Part shown: positions 1-7,383 of the stretch, piece after piece | How the letters are laid out: each line of letters opens with the position of its first letter | Position numbering within the stretch: the stretch's first letter is position 1 | IMG/VR virus record: IMGVR_UViG_3300033571_018176 | Coordinates: 1 to 35,283 of that record | Reading direction: 5' to 3' (one strand) | From: a virus | Length of the DNA stretch: 35,283 bases | Translations under genes and position numbers: made by a program | Notes under the pieces: generated by a model | Told to the model about the DNA's origin: nothing | Databases searched by the model: none | Seen by the model: only the letters and a program-made list of their open reading frames with translations

Positions 1-961
1 CATCACTATCTATAATCACATTTGATAATGGTATATTATATTTGTCAATTAATTCTTTAATAACATTTGATACTTCAACCGTATCTAATTTCGTATAATT
101 AAAACATTCAACAAGTACCATACCTGTCCAAATCATAATCACAGTTCTATCTGAACCAAAACGAGCTATATCACAACTCATGTATTTTTTATTATTTGGG
201 TTAGGTGATAGATACATCTGTGAATTTGTAATACTATCAAAACTGAATAAACTATCATCCTCATCCATATAGTTCCAATCTCCTTCCAACAGACGACGTT
301 TCTGTGCTGGTGGGAGTGTCTTTAACATATCGATATAACTATCAGGTAAATGTTTGTTATCTGTTGGTAACGCCTGAACGAACACTTTTGTATCAGGTAA
401 TAATCCTGCCATCGCAGGAATGTAAAATTCTTTCTTTAACCATACTTGACCTGGGTTACACGTCATTAATAATTTTGGAATCATATTATGTTCCTTCAAC
501 TTAAAACGTATCCTTGATTTAAGAATGTTATATGCAAGTTGTGTAACCTGAGCAGCCTCATCTATAAAACATGCTGAAAGTTCCAAACCACCTAAACTGT
601 CAAAGTTAGGATCTGAAGGTTGATAAGCTAAATCCTTTAATATAATTTCTGAACCATTATAAAATGTGATGATATTTGTTTGTCCGTTATATTTGTAATG
701 TTGTTCAGGTTTTAATGTTAGTAATGCGAACGTTTCAAATAAAGTATTAAGTGTGGTTAATCGGAGTTGTGATAATACAGTTCTTCCAATTAAACATCTA
801 ACTCCTGCTTTTCTTAAACACAAATCAGTAATCCAAAAACAACCAATAAATGATTTTCCTGAACCAGCACTTCCACCATATAAAACTTCTGTGGTTTTAT
901 TATCCATCAGATATTTTAGACATGTACCTTGTTTTTTTGTTAATTCAACATTAATTGCCAT
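1..961 (-). CDS. terL: Terminase large subunit, N-terminal part (runs off the window start)
   Basis: ATP-driven DNA packaging motor and headful nuclease. I translated 320 codons from the ATG at 961 with no stop. Visible motifs are Walker A GGSAGSGKS (residues 29-37), Walker B CFIDEA (131-136), a coupling motif TCNP (167-170) and the first nuclease Asp in SCDIARFGSD (about 264). The fragment ends at IIDSD, where the second nuclease motif begins. The start shares one base with the stop of the glycosyltransferase gene upstream (TAATG). The missing C-terminus is found at the other end of the window (34931-35283), and 961 + 353 bases is exactly 438 codons including the stop. Strong identification from motifs; truncated only by where the molecule is opened. 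Confidence 0.95.
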   Translation of the reverse strand, partial: MAINVELTKKQGTCLKYLMDNKTTEVLYGGSAGSGKSFIGCFWITDLCLRKAGVRCLIGRTVLSQLRLTTLNTLFETFALLTLKPEQHYKYNGQTNIITFYNGSEIILKDLAYQPSDPNFDSLGGLELSACFIDEAAQVTQLAYNILKSRIRFKLKEHNMIPKLLMTCNPGQVWLKKEFYIPAMAGLLPDTKVFVQALPTDNKHLPDSYIDMLKTLPPAQKRRLLEGDWNYMDEDDSLFSFDSITNSQMYLSPNPNNKKYMSCDIARFGSDRTVIMIWTGMVLVECFNYTKLDTVEVSNVIKELIDKYNIPLSNVIIDSD

Positions 962-1533
962 TAGTTGTGTATATATAAAATTTTATCTATCTTCATTATT
1001 GCTTTGCTGTGTTTTTTATTTTTTCTACAATATTCTGAAATAAAAGTCCAATCAGCATTATAATCTTTTTCTAAAGTAATATCTTTTGTATTTTCTTTCT
1101 TCATCATACAATTTCCAATATCAATATATCCGTGAGCTAATCTTGAATTAACTGATTTATAACCCCAATTATTATGTACCATATCACAATAAACGAACTC
1201 ACATCCATTTTCAATTGCGGTATTTAACATTTCATTCACAAAATTTGGTGTGTAGTAATTGTCATCACCTGTCATCACAACCCATTCTTCTTTCGCTTGA
1301 AGTAATCCATAACTTCTTGCTGTATGTCCCCAATCATTATTTGGACCCTCAATATGACTAAAACGAATCTGAGGATCAAACTGAAAATGATTTTTAACAT
1401 AAAAGTAATCATTTGTCATCCCATCTATAATGACGTGGGCTTTCCAATTTTGATTTGTTTGTGAGCATAATGAAGATAACATCATCATTAATTGTTTTGG
1501 TCTTTTCCATGTTGGGACAATAAATTCTATCAT
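961..1533 (-). CDS. GT-A fold (family 2-like) glycosyltransferase
   Basis: 190 aa. It begins MIEFIVPTWKRP, the typical first beta strand of family 2 glycosyltransferases, and has a metal/nucleotide-sugar motif in VMTGDDNYY (Asp90-Asp91) plus GHTARSYGL, which fits the acceptor-side helix. Only the catalytic GT-A core is present; there is no membrane anchor. It lies between the TerS-like gene and terL and overlaps terL by one base, so it is translated with the packaging genes. The likely role is transfer of a sugar to a phage or host acceptor. The acceptor cannot be read from sequence; the Ser/Thr-rich collagen-like tail fibres of this phage, modified DNA bases or host surface glycans are all possible. 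Family is fairly sure, substrate unknown. Confidence 0.8.
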   Translation of the reverse strand: MIEFIVPTWKRPKQLMMMLSSLCSQTNQNWKAHVIIDGMTNDYFYVKNHFQFDPQIRFSHIEGPNNDWGHTARSYGLLQAKEEWVVMTGDDNYYTPNFVNEMLNTAIENGCEFVYCDMVHNNWGYKSVNSRLAHGYIDIGNCMMKKENTKDITLEKDYNADWTFISEYCRKNKKHSKAIMKIDKILYIHN

Positions 1534-1536
1534 AAA

Positions 1537-1995
1537 TTAATCTTCTATACTTATATTAATCGTAATGGGCTCACCATTAGATGTTATATCCAATTTCCTT
1601 TGTTCTAATCCATATATTTTATTCAAGTCAGCAAGTAATTCTCTTTCTACTTTCTTGTTTCCATCCTTACGACATCTCTTTAATAAGTCAAACATTCTCG
1701 CAAGTTGGTCTGTAATTATTTCTTCACTTTGTAACGCAAATCTTTCTTTTAATCTTTCTCTTGCTTCAACCAAAAGATATTCTGCCGCTCGTTCAGATAT
1801 TGCAAATTCCTCCATACACTTACTTCTTAATTCTCTTGTAGGTAGTTTCTCGTACAATATCATTTCATATACACGAGGAAACCTTGCTTCTCTTACTGCT
1901 GTCGGTTGGTGTAATCCATTTCCTTTAACAATCTCATCAAAGTTGTCTTCAACAATATCAGGAAGTTTTTCCAAATTAGTTTTTTTCTTTTCCAT
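1537..1995 (-). CDS. terS: Probable terminase small subunit
   Basis: 152 aa, highly charged and helical. An N-terminal helical stretch (about residues 35-85, including ISERAAEYLLVEARERL) resembles the HTH-like DNA-binding part of small terminases. A long helix follows, and the C-terminus reads GLEQRKLDITSNGEPITINI. This ending (KxDxTSxGEPI followed by a short beta strand) is a recurring C-terminal signature of phage TerS proteins. Position agrees: it lies one gene upstream of terL in the same operon. TerS recognises the packaging site and loads DNA on TerL. The inserted glycosyltransferase between the two is unusual. Confidence 0.75.
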   Translation of the reverse strand: MEKKKTNLEKLPDIVEDNFDEIVKGNGLHQPTAVREARFPRVYEMILYEKLPTRELRSKCMEEFAISERAAEYLLVEARERLKERFALQSEEIITDQLARMFDLLKRCRKDGNKKVERELLADLNKIYGLEQRKLDITSNGEPITINISIED

Positions 1996-1996
1996 G

Positions 1997-2266
1997 TTAA
2001 ATTAGTTTCAATTCAAATTTCAATAAGTTATGAAATTTTCTAACTTGTCTTGAACCACAACCACCACAATCTAAATCTAATTCTTCATCAAACAAGAATC
2101 TATAAATATCTTTGATTCTCTCTTTCTTATCATTATCGACACCTGAGAAACTTGTTAAATCATGATAAGCAGCAACAATATCCTTTTCAGTTGGTATTGT
2201 TGGTAATTCTTCTACTGGTGGTAATTCAGTAACAGGTTTTTTCTTTTTACATTTTTGACATGCCAT
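1997..2266 (-). CDS. Small Cys-rich, probably zinc-binding protein
   Basis: 89 aa. It starts MACQKCKKKKPV (CxxC) and has a second Cys cluster DCGGCGSRQVRKF near residues 66-77, followed by an amphipathic end. Four cysteines in two pairs suggest a zinc ribbon or knuckle. Its stop lies next to the start of the TerS-like gene, which it precedes in the packaging operon. The middle is acidic and Pro/Glu-rich. I do not recognise a named family; a small accessory packaging or DNA-binding role is inference from position only. Confidence 0.6.
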   Translation of the reverse strand: MACQKCKKKKPVTELPPVEELPTIPTEKDIVAAYHDLTSFSGVDNDKKERIKDIYRFLFDEELDLDCGGCGSRQVRKFHNLLKFELKLI

Positions 2267-2271
2267 AAAAT

Positions 2272-2325
2272 CTATTTTTTAACTGGTGGTTTAGGTTTTC
2301 CACAACCACATCCTTTCCTATTCAT
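2272..2325 (-). CDS. Possible 17-residue Cys-Lys-Pro micropeptide
   Basis: Reads MNRKGCGCGKPKPPVKK and stop. It fills the 51-base gap between two well-supported genes and its ATG lies in the last codons of the sigma-like gene, so translational coupling is possible. The Cys-Lys-Pro composition echoes the N-terminus of the next gene (CQKCKKKKPV). Too short for statistical support; it may be a leader or simply noise. Confidence 0.3.
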   Translation of the reverse strand: MNRKGCGCGKPKPPVKK

Positions 2326-2830
2326 TTTCTAATTTATTTAATGTGTTTATTCTAATTAAGTTCTTGGTCTCATCTACATATCTCTTAATACTTGTCAAAG
2401 GAATTGTTGTATCTCGTGAGACAGCTTTTAACGAGCCAAGTAACATATATTTTTCTAATATTTTTTTGTTGAACCAGTTTGTTTCCGCCCATTCTATTTC
2501 AATAATATCCAATAATTTATGTTCATCACTTTCGGTTTCTTCTACTGCAATATTCATCGCCTCTTGTAAATCAAAATGAGATAAACTGAATTGTTTTATT
2601 TTACGATAAAATGGACTTGTTGGGTAACACCAATTCACCATTATCATCCTTATAATATAATATTTTATGTTCTTGTCTTCAAGTTTTATGTTATATTCTT
2701 TGTCATACATTTGTATTATTACTTCATGTAACAACTCACTAGCCCAATCGTTATTCTTTGTATATTTGAAACAAATTTTTAATAATTCATAATAGTTGTC
2801 AGTTATATACTTCTCAATTTCAGGATTCAT
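2318..2830 (-). CDS. Sigma-70-like (ECF-type) factor, putative
   Basis: 170 aa. The N-terminal half (about residues 10-75) looks like sigma region 2: a helix with NNDWASELLHEVIIQMYDK, then IKYYIIRMIMVNWCYP, matching the pattern of ECF sigma helices (xxA-xxLLHEVF followed by Yxxxxxxx-N). The C-terminal half has an HTH-like segment, GSLKAVSRDTTIPLTSIKRYVDET (about 132-155), as expected for region 4. It overlaps the next upstream gene by 11 bases and is in the terminase operon. A phage sigma-like factor could switch host RNA polymerase to late genes. The match is by pattern only; a non-sigma HTH protein is the alternative. Confidence 0.5.
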   Translation of the reverse strand: MNPEIEKYITDNYYELLKICFKYTKNNDWASELLHEVIIQMYDKEYNIKLEDKNIKYYIIRMIMVNWCYPTSPFYRKIKQFSLSHFDLQEAMNIAVEETESDEHKLLDIIEIEWAETNWFNKKILEKYMLLGSLKAVSRDTTIPLTSIKRYVDETKNLIRINTLNKLENE

Positions 2831-3089
2831 TCAATCTTATTTGCATATCTCTTATGACAATACAAACCTCGTAATTTTCCATCATCTCATTTGTCATTAA
2901 AGATGATTCTAATATATCGTTCAAAAATTTAACCCTATTGATATGTGGTAATCTAATTAATTGTTTGTCAATATATTCTATTAATGTATCAATCAATCTG
3001 TCACATAAAATATCCTTTTCTTCTTTTGTAAAATCTTGATATGATATAGGTATATCTAAAAAACCCAAATCAATTTGTTTCATTTTCAT
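2820..3089 (-). CDS. Hypothetical protein, helical
   Basis: 89 aa, mostly helical and charged, with no motif I recognise. It overlaps the zinc/HTH gene upstream by 20 bases if the first Met is used, or 14 bases if Met3 (MKQIDLGF) is used, and overlaps the sigma-like gene downstream by 11 bases. This tight overlap on both sides supports it as a real operon gene. No function can be assigned. Confidence 0.6.
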   Translation of the reverse strand: MKMKQIDLGFLDIPISYQDFTKEEKDILCDRLIDTLIEYIDKQLIRLPHINRVKFLNDILESSLMTNEMMENYEVCIVIRDMQIRLNES

Positions 3090-3627
3090 TTGTCACTTGT
3101 TCTATAAACTTTCTTATTGTTGTGTCACTTACAAAATATTTTTTAGCAATTTCTCTCAACAATTTTCCTTCTTTTCTCATTTTTAATATATCATCGATAT
3201 TTTCCATCATCATAATTCTAGCTTTTGATATTCTTTGTCCTTCTCTTAACCAAGACATATCATAATTTTTATTTATTTTATTTTCCTTTGGTTTAGATTT
3301 GAATATATACCAATTTTTATTCTTATCCTTTACACCTTCCTTCCACCATACGCCATCAGTATATTTCCAATTTAACAGTTCCATCAACCAAAATACTTGT
3401 TCTTTCTGCCATTCATCTGTATATTCATCAGGTTTCATTAGAATCTTTTGACTTCCACCATGATTCTTTTTTCTTTCAATCCAATATAATCTTGCCGCCT
3501 CTTTATTATTTTTATTATGACATTTCTTACATTTTCTAAAATAACAACCAGTTTGATGACTTTTATAAAATTCGTCCTTCAACTTATATTCATCACAACC
3601 TTCACAAAATTTATAATTGTCTGACAT
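3070..3627 (-). CDS. Zinc-finger plus helix-turn-helix DNA-binding protein
   Basis: 185 aa with two recognisable ends. Residues 8-37 hold a CxxC (CEGC) and a CxxC (CKKC) with a further Cys between, followed by HNKNN: a zinc ribbon similar to the N-terminal part of some phage HNH endonucleases, although no complete HNH core follows. The C-terminus (about 147-180, ILKMRKEGKLLREIAKKYFVSDTTIRKFIEQ) is a clear resolvase/homeodomain-like HTH. The middle carries a Trp-rich segment. It is the first gene downstream of the terminator at 3650-3688 and may begin the packaging transcript. A regulator or inactive/degenerate homing endonuclease are both possible. Confidence 0.65.
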   Translation of the reverse strand: MSDNYKFCEGCDEYKLKDEFYKSHQTGCYFRKCKKCHNKNNKEAARLYWIERKKNHGGSQKILMKPDEYTDEWQKEQVFWLMELLNWKYTDGVWWKEGVKDKNKNWYIFKSKPKENKINKNYDMSWLREGQRISKARIMMMENIDDILKMRKEGKLLREIAKKYFVSDTTIRKFIEQVTNENETN

Positions 3628-3649
3628 ATCTATAAATACTCTGTTAAAT

Positions 3650-3688
3650 AAAAAAAGCCAACAGGTATTAAATGGGAACCTATTGGCT
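3650..3688 (-). terminator. Rho-independent terminator (minus strand)
   Basis: Arms 3656-3666 and 3678-3688 form an 11-bp stem with one G-T wobble and an 11-nt loop. On the minus strand the stem is followed by a run of seven T (3649-3655 read in reverse). It ends the transcript that includes the gene at 3751-4257 and isolates it from the terminase operon. Confidence 0.85.
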
Positions 3689-3750
3689 TACTGAGAAAAT
3701 CATTATTAGAATAATAATAAATATATTACATAAAATATAATTTGTAAATA

Positions 3751-4257
3751 TTATTCATATAATAAATGACTAATATCCCATGCGTCTGAAACTTTTAACT
3801 TGCCGTGATATTTGTCTTCCTCCTGAGTGTAATATAAGGTCTTAAAATCAGTTGTTGTTGGTGAGGGTCTCAATATCCATTCAGGTTGGTCTAACTCTCT
3901 TAAATCCCATAAGAATAGCTTAGGATTGTATATTTTATTTACTATGTCTTTATATGTTCTTTGACCTGGTGACCAAACTATATAATAACTAAAATTATTT
4001 TCTACTAAGTAATCATACTTTGGTTTATCTATTCCATATGAATCTTCATAATGTCTTCTTCGGACTTTTATCTCTCCTCCATCACCACTGTCTGACAAAT
4101 AAAAATCATGCTTACTTTTTGTATAAGTTAAATCTACTATATCAGGGAAAAGTGATTTTAATATCTGTACGATTTTATGGTCATTCATATCCATATCAGG
4201 TGTTCTATTCTGTAAATAATCAGGGTAATATGTTCTCAAATAATCTAAAAAACTCAT
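3751..4257 (-). CDS. PD-(D/E)XK-like nuclease, putative
   Basis: 168 aa. After an N-terminal region with acidic DMDMNDHK, the segment TKSKHDFYL-SDSGDGGEIKVRRRHYE (about residues 48-72) has the D-x(n)-E-x-K arrangement of PD-(D/E)XK nucleases (Asp in HDF, then EIK), and the strand YYIVWSPGQ that follows fits the core fold. This suggests a Holliday-junction resolvase or restriction-like endonuclease. The start overlaps the stop of the gene upstream (ATGA). A terminator follows its stop. Motif-level evidence only. Confidence 0.45.
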   Translation of the reverse strand: MSFLDYLRTYYPDYLQNRTPDMDMNDHKIVQILKSLFPDIVDLTYTKSKHDFYLSDSGDGGEIKVRRRHYEDSYGIDKPKYDYLVENNFSYYIVWSPGQRTYKDIVNKIYNPKLFLWDLRELDQPEWILRPSPTTTDFKTLYYTQEEDKYHGKLKVSDAWDISHLLYE

Positions 4258-4445
4258 AATTCTAAAAATTTATCTACTTCAATTTCTTTTTTTGAGTAGT
4301 TGTTAAGTATATGCCAATCATTATAAGAAATATGTTCTTTTTCCATATTTTCTAATAGTTCAATATACTCCAGTTTATCTTTCTTCGAAAGTTGGGTAAA
4401 TTCTTTATAACTTTTTTCTCCAGTACGAAATGTAATTTTTATCAT
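4254..4445 (-). CDS. Hypothetical small protein
   Basis: 63 aa, Lys/Glu-rich and helical, with no recognised domain. It is joined by ATGA overlaps to the genes on both sides (4442-4445 and 4254-4257), which strongly suggests translational coupling of the three genes 4921 to 3751. No function assigned. Confidence 0.6.
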   Translation of the reverse strand: MIKITFRTGEKSYKEFTQLSKKDKLEYIELLENMEKEHISYNDWHILNNYSKKEIEVDKFLEL

Positions 4446-4921
4446 TCTATAACTTTTAGATGAACTAGTTTTAAGTAATGTTTATATGTAAATTTCACCA
4501 GCATGCCTGGTTCCAGTATAATACCAGTTTTGATAAATGCTAAAAATATATGTTCTTTTCCTTTGAGTTTCAACTCCCAATTAGTATAATTCATATTGCG
4601 CCAAACAACATCCTTGCTTGATATTATTTCTGTTATTTGCCCATTATACTTTTTATCTTCAATTAATTGTTGAGGTAAAGTATCTGGTACCTCTTGTTTC
4701 AATTCTTTCAGTTGAGTAGTTATCTTTTCCAATTCACCAGTTAATTTATCTTGTAATTTTATAACTAGTTCAGTTAGTTCTTTTTGTTGGTTATACATCC
4801 TTGAATGAGCGTTTTCAAGTTGCTTAATTTTTTCTTCAATAGTTGCCATATTGTTATTTGTTTTTTTATTGTAATAATTAATACATCCCTCCAACCAAAT
4901 ATCTAATTCTTGCTTATTCAT
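4442..4921 (-). CDS. Coiled-coil protein with C-terminal beta domain
   Basis: 159 aa. Residues about 25-75 form a heptad-rich coiled coil (IEEKIKQLENAHSRM, TELVIKLQDKLTGELEK, TTQLKELKQE). Residues 90-159 alternate hydrophobic strands (YNGQITEIISSKDVVWRN, HIFLAFIKTGIILEPGMLVKFTY) that resemble an OB-like or small barrel. A start at Met25 (MATIEEK) is possible, since the sequence before it differs in character. It is the first gene after the repeat-rich tract at 4930-5088. An oligomeric nucleic-acid-binding protein would fit, but this is inference. Confidence 0.55.
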   Translation of the reverse strand: MNKQELDIWLEGCINYYNKKTNNNMATIEEKIKQLENAHSRMYNQQKELTELVIKLQDKLTGELEKITTQLKELKQEVPDTLPQQLIEDKKYNGQITEIISSKDVVWRNMNYTNWELKLKGKEHIFLAFIKTGIILEPGMLVKFTYKHYLKLVHLKVIE

Positions 4922-4929
4922 AAAAATTT

Positions 4930-5088
4930 TTGTTTAGAGTTGTGATTTTAGAATTGTGATTTTAGATTTATGAATTATCATTTTAGATTTAAGAGTTTAG
5001 ATTTAGGATTTATCAGGTTTTCTGGGTTATTTTGTATCCTATTGGGTTATTAAATAACCTATTGGGTTTCTTCATAACCTGTTGGGTT
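4930..5088. repeat. Tandem 20-bp repeats and AT-rich short repeats
   Basis: Three contiguous 20-bp units lie at 5029-5048, 5049-5068 and 5069-5088, with a partial fourth ending at 5028. On the minus strand each begins AACCCAAYAGG. To their left (about 4935-5010) is a very AT-rich tract in which a (t)gattttaga / gatttaga unit recurs four or five times. The 20-bp period is not a multiple of three, so each unit shifts reading frame. The repeats overlap the 3' end of the DUF6291-like gene. Repeats beside an AT-rich tract resemble iteron origins, but low-complexity decay of the gene tail explains them equally well. Confidence 0.75.
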
Positions 5089-5334
5089 ATTTGGTCTTCC
5101 ACCTTTTTTTCCATTTTCTCTTGATCGTTCAGCACGTAATTCGTATTTCTCTTTGTTAATGTCTAAAATCCTTTTTACTTGTAACCAGTGAAATTGCTCG
5201 TGTTTACTTGGTAAATAAACTTGCTCCCCTTTAGAGTGTCTAAAAATATTCAAGATGAAGTTTTGAGTTTCCTCAGGTGTCATCAATTTAATATCTTCCT
5301 CCCAATCAGCATAAATCAATATTGATTTTTTCAT
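5059..5334 (-). CDS. DUF6291-like protein with eroded C-terminal tail
   Basis: 91 aa. The pattern MKKSILIYADWEEDIKLMTPEE, then NIFRHSKGE, VKRILDINKEKYE and RSRENGKKGGRP matches small phage and prophage proteins known as DUF6291, often found near replication genes. In those proteins the GGRP motif is followed by a long low-complexity tail. Here the frame stops at NPTGYEETQ, but after the stop and two further in-frame stops another 22 codons of similar composition remain (PNRIQNNPENLINPKSKLLN...). The tail therefore appears to have been shortened by stops within the tandem repeats. The molecular role of DUF6291 is unknown to me. Confidence 0.7.
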   Translation of the reverse strand: MKKSILIYADWEEDIKLMTPEETQNFILNIFRHSKGEQVYLPSKHEQFHWLQVKRILDINKEKYELRAERSRENGKKGGRPNNPTGYEETQ

Positions 5335-5335
5335 A

Positions 5336-5626
5336 TTATCTAAAAATTAATTCAGTTCTCATCGTCAATCCGTTTTCATCTTCGGATATCGTTTCATGTA
5401 GAATCTGTCCGTTATCCCATAATAAGTTGAGTAATTGTCTTCTTGCCGCAATTTTAATTACTTCCAAACTTCTCGGTGTTATTTCTCTGTCAATTGTAAT
5501 ACGTGTAATAATTGCGTTATTTTCCACGTCCCTTTCGGATGTAACGTTTAATTCCAAATCCTGAGGTATTTCTTCAATTGGTATTTCCTCAGAAGAATCG
5601 TTATCTAAAAACTTAAATTGTCCCAT
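5336..5626 (-). CDS. Hypothetical acidic protein
   Basis: 96 aa. The N-terminus is acidic (SSEEIPIEEIP); the rest alternates beta strands and a central helix (LEVIKIAARRQLLNLLWDN) and ends in a strand, RTELIFR. No known family. It sits one base from the DUF6291-like gene and four bases from its upstream neighbour, in the long run of accessory genes driven from the promoter near 7815-7845. Confidence 0.6.
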   Translation of the reverse strand: MGQFKFLDNDSSEEIPIEEIPQDLELNVTSERDVENNAIITRITIDREITPRSLEVIKIAARRQLLNLLWDNGQILHETISEDENGLTMRTELIFR

Positions 5627-5630
5627 AAAA

Positions 5631-6017
5631 TTATTTAATTAATGATGAGATAGACGTACCAGCCCATTCATCCGCTTTATGTTGATCGTACGATCTTAAT
5701 ACCCAATCGAATAATGAATCGTCTGAATCGAAATTATAAGACGATTTAATCTTCTCATGGTTATTTTGGTAGTAGTGTAATAGGTTTTTACTTTCCTCCA
5801 TGAATAATCCGTCTGTCTCCCTTTTAACGGGACCAGTTTGAAACATGAAGTATAATACTGCCAGACAATATTCTTCAAAATCCATTTGGTGTTCTTCTGT
5901 TCGGTTATTCATTTCCTCGGTATAATCTTCAACAAGTTGCTTGCTATGTTCTTTATACCAGATTCTTGTTGTCTCGTAAAATCTAACGATTTGTTGTGAT
6001 TGCTTTAATGTTCTCAT
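5631..6017 (-). CDS. Hypothetical helical protein
   Basis: 128 aa, all-helical by composition, rich in aromatic and acidic residues (EEYCLAVLYFMFQTGP, DDSLFDWVLRSYDQHKADEW). It resembles the gene at 7384-7758 in design: similar size, an N-terminal helix with YYxK/WYKEH, and a middle LYFMFQ / YVLFQYSYDTYF motif. The two may be distant paralogues. Start follows AAAAAATAAAAAAA. Function unknown. Confidence 0.6.
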   Translation of the reverse strand: MRTLKQSQQIVRFYETTRIWYKEHSKQLVEDYTEEMNNRTEEHQMDFEEYCLAVLYFMFQTGPVKRETDGLFMEESKNLLHYYQNNHEKIKSSYNFDSDDSLFDWVLRSYDQHKADEWAGTSISSLIK

Positions 6018-6022
6018 TTTTT

Positions 6023-6343
6023 TTATTTTTTAGTTATGGGTTTATACATTTTGTAAGGTGTTCCTTCTTTTGAAACTCGGTCAAGTTCAATCATCACGAT
6101 ATCAATTTCTTCACCGCGTAATCCTTCAATTATGCGGGTCATCATGTCATTAAAGTCGGACTGATCTTTGTCCAAAAAGATTTGACGGAACTGCTCTTTC
6201 TGTTGTTTAGTTCTAAACGATTCACTCACACATACATGTAATTGTAAAAAGGTAGTTTCGTTTAGATAAAGGTTTCCTTCGGTCAAGTCAGCCTCTTTTA
6301 TCTTTCGTAATACAAGAGGGAATTGTTGGGGTATCTTTTTCAT
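6023..6343 (-). CDS. Hypothetical protein
   Basis: 106 aa with mixed alpha/beta character (LYLNETTFLQLHVCVSES, then EEIDIVMIELDRV). The end reads YKMYKPITKK. Two bases separate it from the gene upstream (6346-6588). No motif recognised; support is from packing and codon character. Confidence 0.55.
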   Translation of the reverse strand: MKKIPQQFPLVLRKIKEADLTEGNLYLNETTFLQLHVCVSESFRTKQQKEQFRQIFLDKDQSDFNDMMTRIIEGLRGEEIDIVMIELDRVSKEGTPYKMYKPITKK

Positions 6344-6345
6344 AA

Positions 6346-6588
6346 TTAGTTATTTTCTTGGTTTTCATTTTGATTATACCATTCCATATATGATTCACGA
6401 TAGGTCATCTTAACCTCTTCCAATATCCCAAGAGCTTCAAAGTGGTTGCGTGATCCCCATATAAGGGTTTCCAATATCAGTTGATAGGCTGCGGTCGATC
6501 TCTCACCACTATCACCATCATCATATTGCTTTAGAAACTCCTGAACGTCTTTTTCCATCTTTCTTTTTGTAATATACTTCTTTCTCAT
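6346..6588 (-). CDS. Hypothetical small helical protein
   Basis: 80 aa. Basic N-terminus (MRKKYITKRKMEKD) then helices with acidic/Gly turns (QYDDGDSGERSTAAYQL, ALGILEEVKMTYRESYMEW). It starts one base after the stop of the 43-residue gene upstream. No known family. A DNA- or host-protein-binding role would be guesswork. Confidence 0.55.
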   Translation of the reverse strand: MRKKYITKRKMEKDVQEFLKQYDDGDSGERSTAAYQLILETLIWGSRNHFEALGILEEVKMTYRESYMEWYNQNENQENN

Positions 6589-6589
6589 A

Positions 6590-6721
6590 TTATTGATTTT
6601 GTTTTATAATTTGTTCCAATTCGGTCATGACGATTTTATAGGATATCATCTCGGGTAGTTCTCTAACGACATCCACACATGCGTTATGTAGAATCTTAAG
6701 ATCGGTCATGGTAAGTTCCAT
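6590..6721 (-). CDS. Hypothetical 43-residue protein
   Basis: Reads MELTMTDLKILHNACVDVVR and continues to QIIKQNQ. It fills the gap between neighbouring genes exactly: its ATG lies two bases beyond the stop of the 219-aa gene and its stop lies one base before the next ATG. It is helical and acidic, with a second possible start at Met5. The packing supports it as a true gene despite its size. Confidence 0.6.
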   Translation of the reverse strand: MELTMTDLKILHNACVDVVRELPEMISYKIVMTELEQIIKQNQ

Positions 6722-6722
6722 C

Positions 6723-7382
6723 TTAACCTTTTTTGTTTCGTCTCCTTTTTTTAATAGAATGTAATTCATCTTGTTGTTGTTTTAATAGTTTTTGTTTTAA
6801 TAATACAGCTTGGGTGTTTTTGGGATCCACGGGGATATCCTTAATCTGTGTTGGGGTAAAGGTAAAGGTACCATCCTCGTTATAGGTAACATCCGTCCAT
6901 CCACCTGGGTTCTTCTCTCGGTCATAAACACCAAGGATATTCACCTCGTTATCGGGCTCATTATAATCCCATTCGGTACGATCGGTCGATCTCGGGGGAT
7001 AGAACAATACGGAACAATACTCATCACAAATCTCCTTACTGATAATACCACACCCTTCCAAATTAAAAACGAGGGGAACACCAAAGATATTATAATATTC
7101 CATCTGTACGATATAAAAGTCATAAAAGGTATTACTCTCTCTATAAAGAACTTCAATATCATCTTGGGTAACATATAAATGACATATACCTCTATATACT
7201 TTAATTGTAACAAGATAAGAACCCTCATCATTAGAAAAGGTAAAGGTAGATTGTATAAGGTGAGCAAAAGGGTTAAAGTGTAACCCTTCCGTACCAAAAT
7301 CAAACTTGATTCTTCTATACTCATCCCACGATATCAATAGTCGGGGACAACTTTCAACCAACTCATATAATCTTCTTTCCAT
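6723..7382 (-). CDS. Hypothetical protein, 219 aa
   Basis: The largest of the accessory proteins. The first 165 residues are beta-rich with many aromatics (HLIQSTFTFSNDEGSYLVTIKVYRGICHLYV, YDFYIVQMEYYNIFGVP). Residues about 165-180 contain GWTDVTYNEDGTFTFTP, and the C-terminus is a basic coiled helix (LLKQKLLKQQQDELHSIKKRRRNKKG). The basic tail could bind nucleic acid. It has no family match that I know. It lies between a 43-residue gene and the 124-aa first gene of the operon. Confidence 0.6.
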   Translation of the reverse strand: MERRLYELVESCPRLLISWDEYRRIKFDFGTEGLHFNPFAHLIQSTFTFSNDEGSYLVTIKVYRGICHLYVTQDDIEVLYRESNTFYDFYIVQMEYYNIFGVPLVFNLEGCGIISKEICDEYCSVLFYPPRSTDRTEWDYNEPDNEVNILGVYDREKNPGGWTDVTYNEDGTFTFTPTQIKDIPVDPKNTQAVLLKQKLLKQQQDELHSIKKRRRNKKG

Positions 7383-7383
7383 A

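Noticed and set aside
753-1043. Plus-strand frame opposite terL and the glycosyltransferase
   Set aside because: Overlaps two strongly supported genes with clear motifs; no support of its own.
4922-5088. Repeat tract as a CRISPR array
   Set aside because: Units are directly contiguous or degenerate, without unique spacers of regular length, and there are no cas genes.
6941-7324. 127-codon hydrophobic minus-strand frame and the plus-strand frame at 6810-7178
   Set aside because: Both overlap the 219-aa gene completely. That gene fits the gap-free packing of its operon, while these have no matching start or stop positions.
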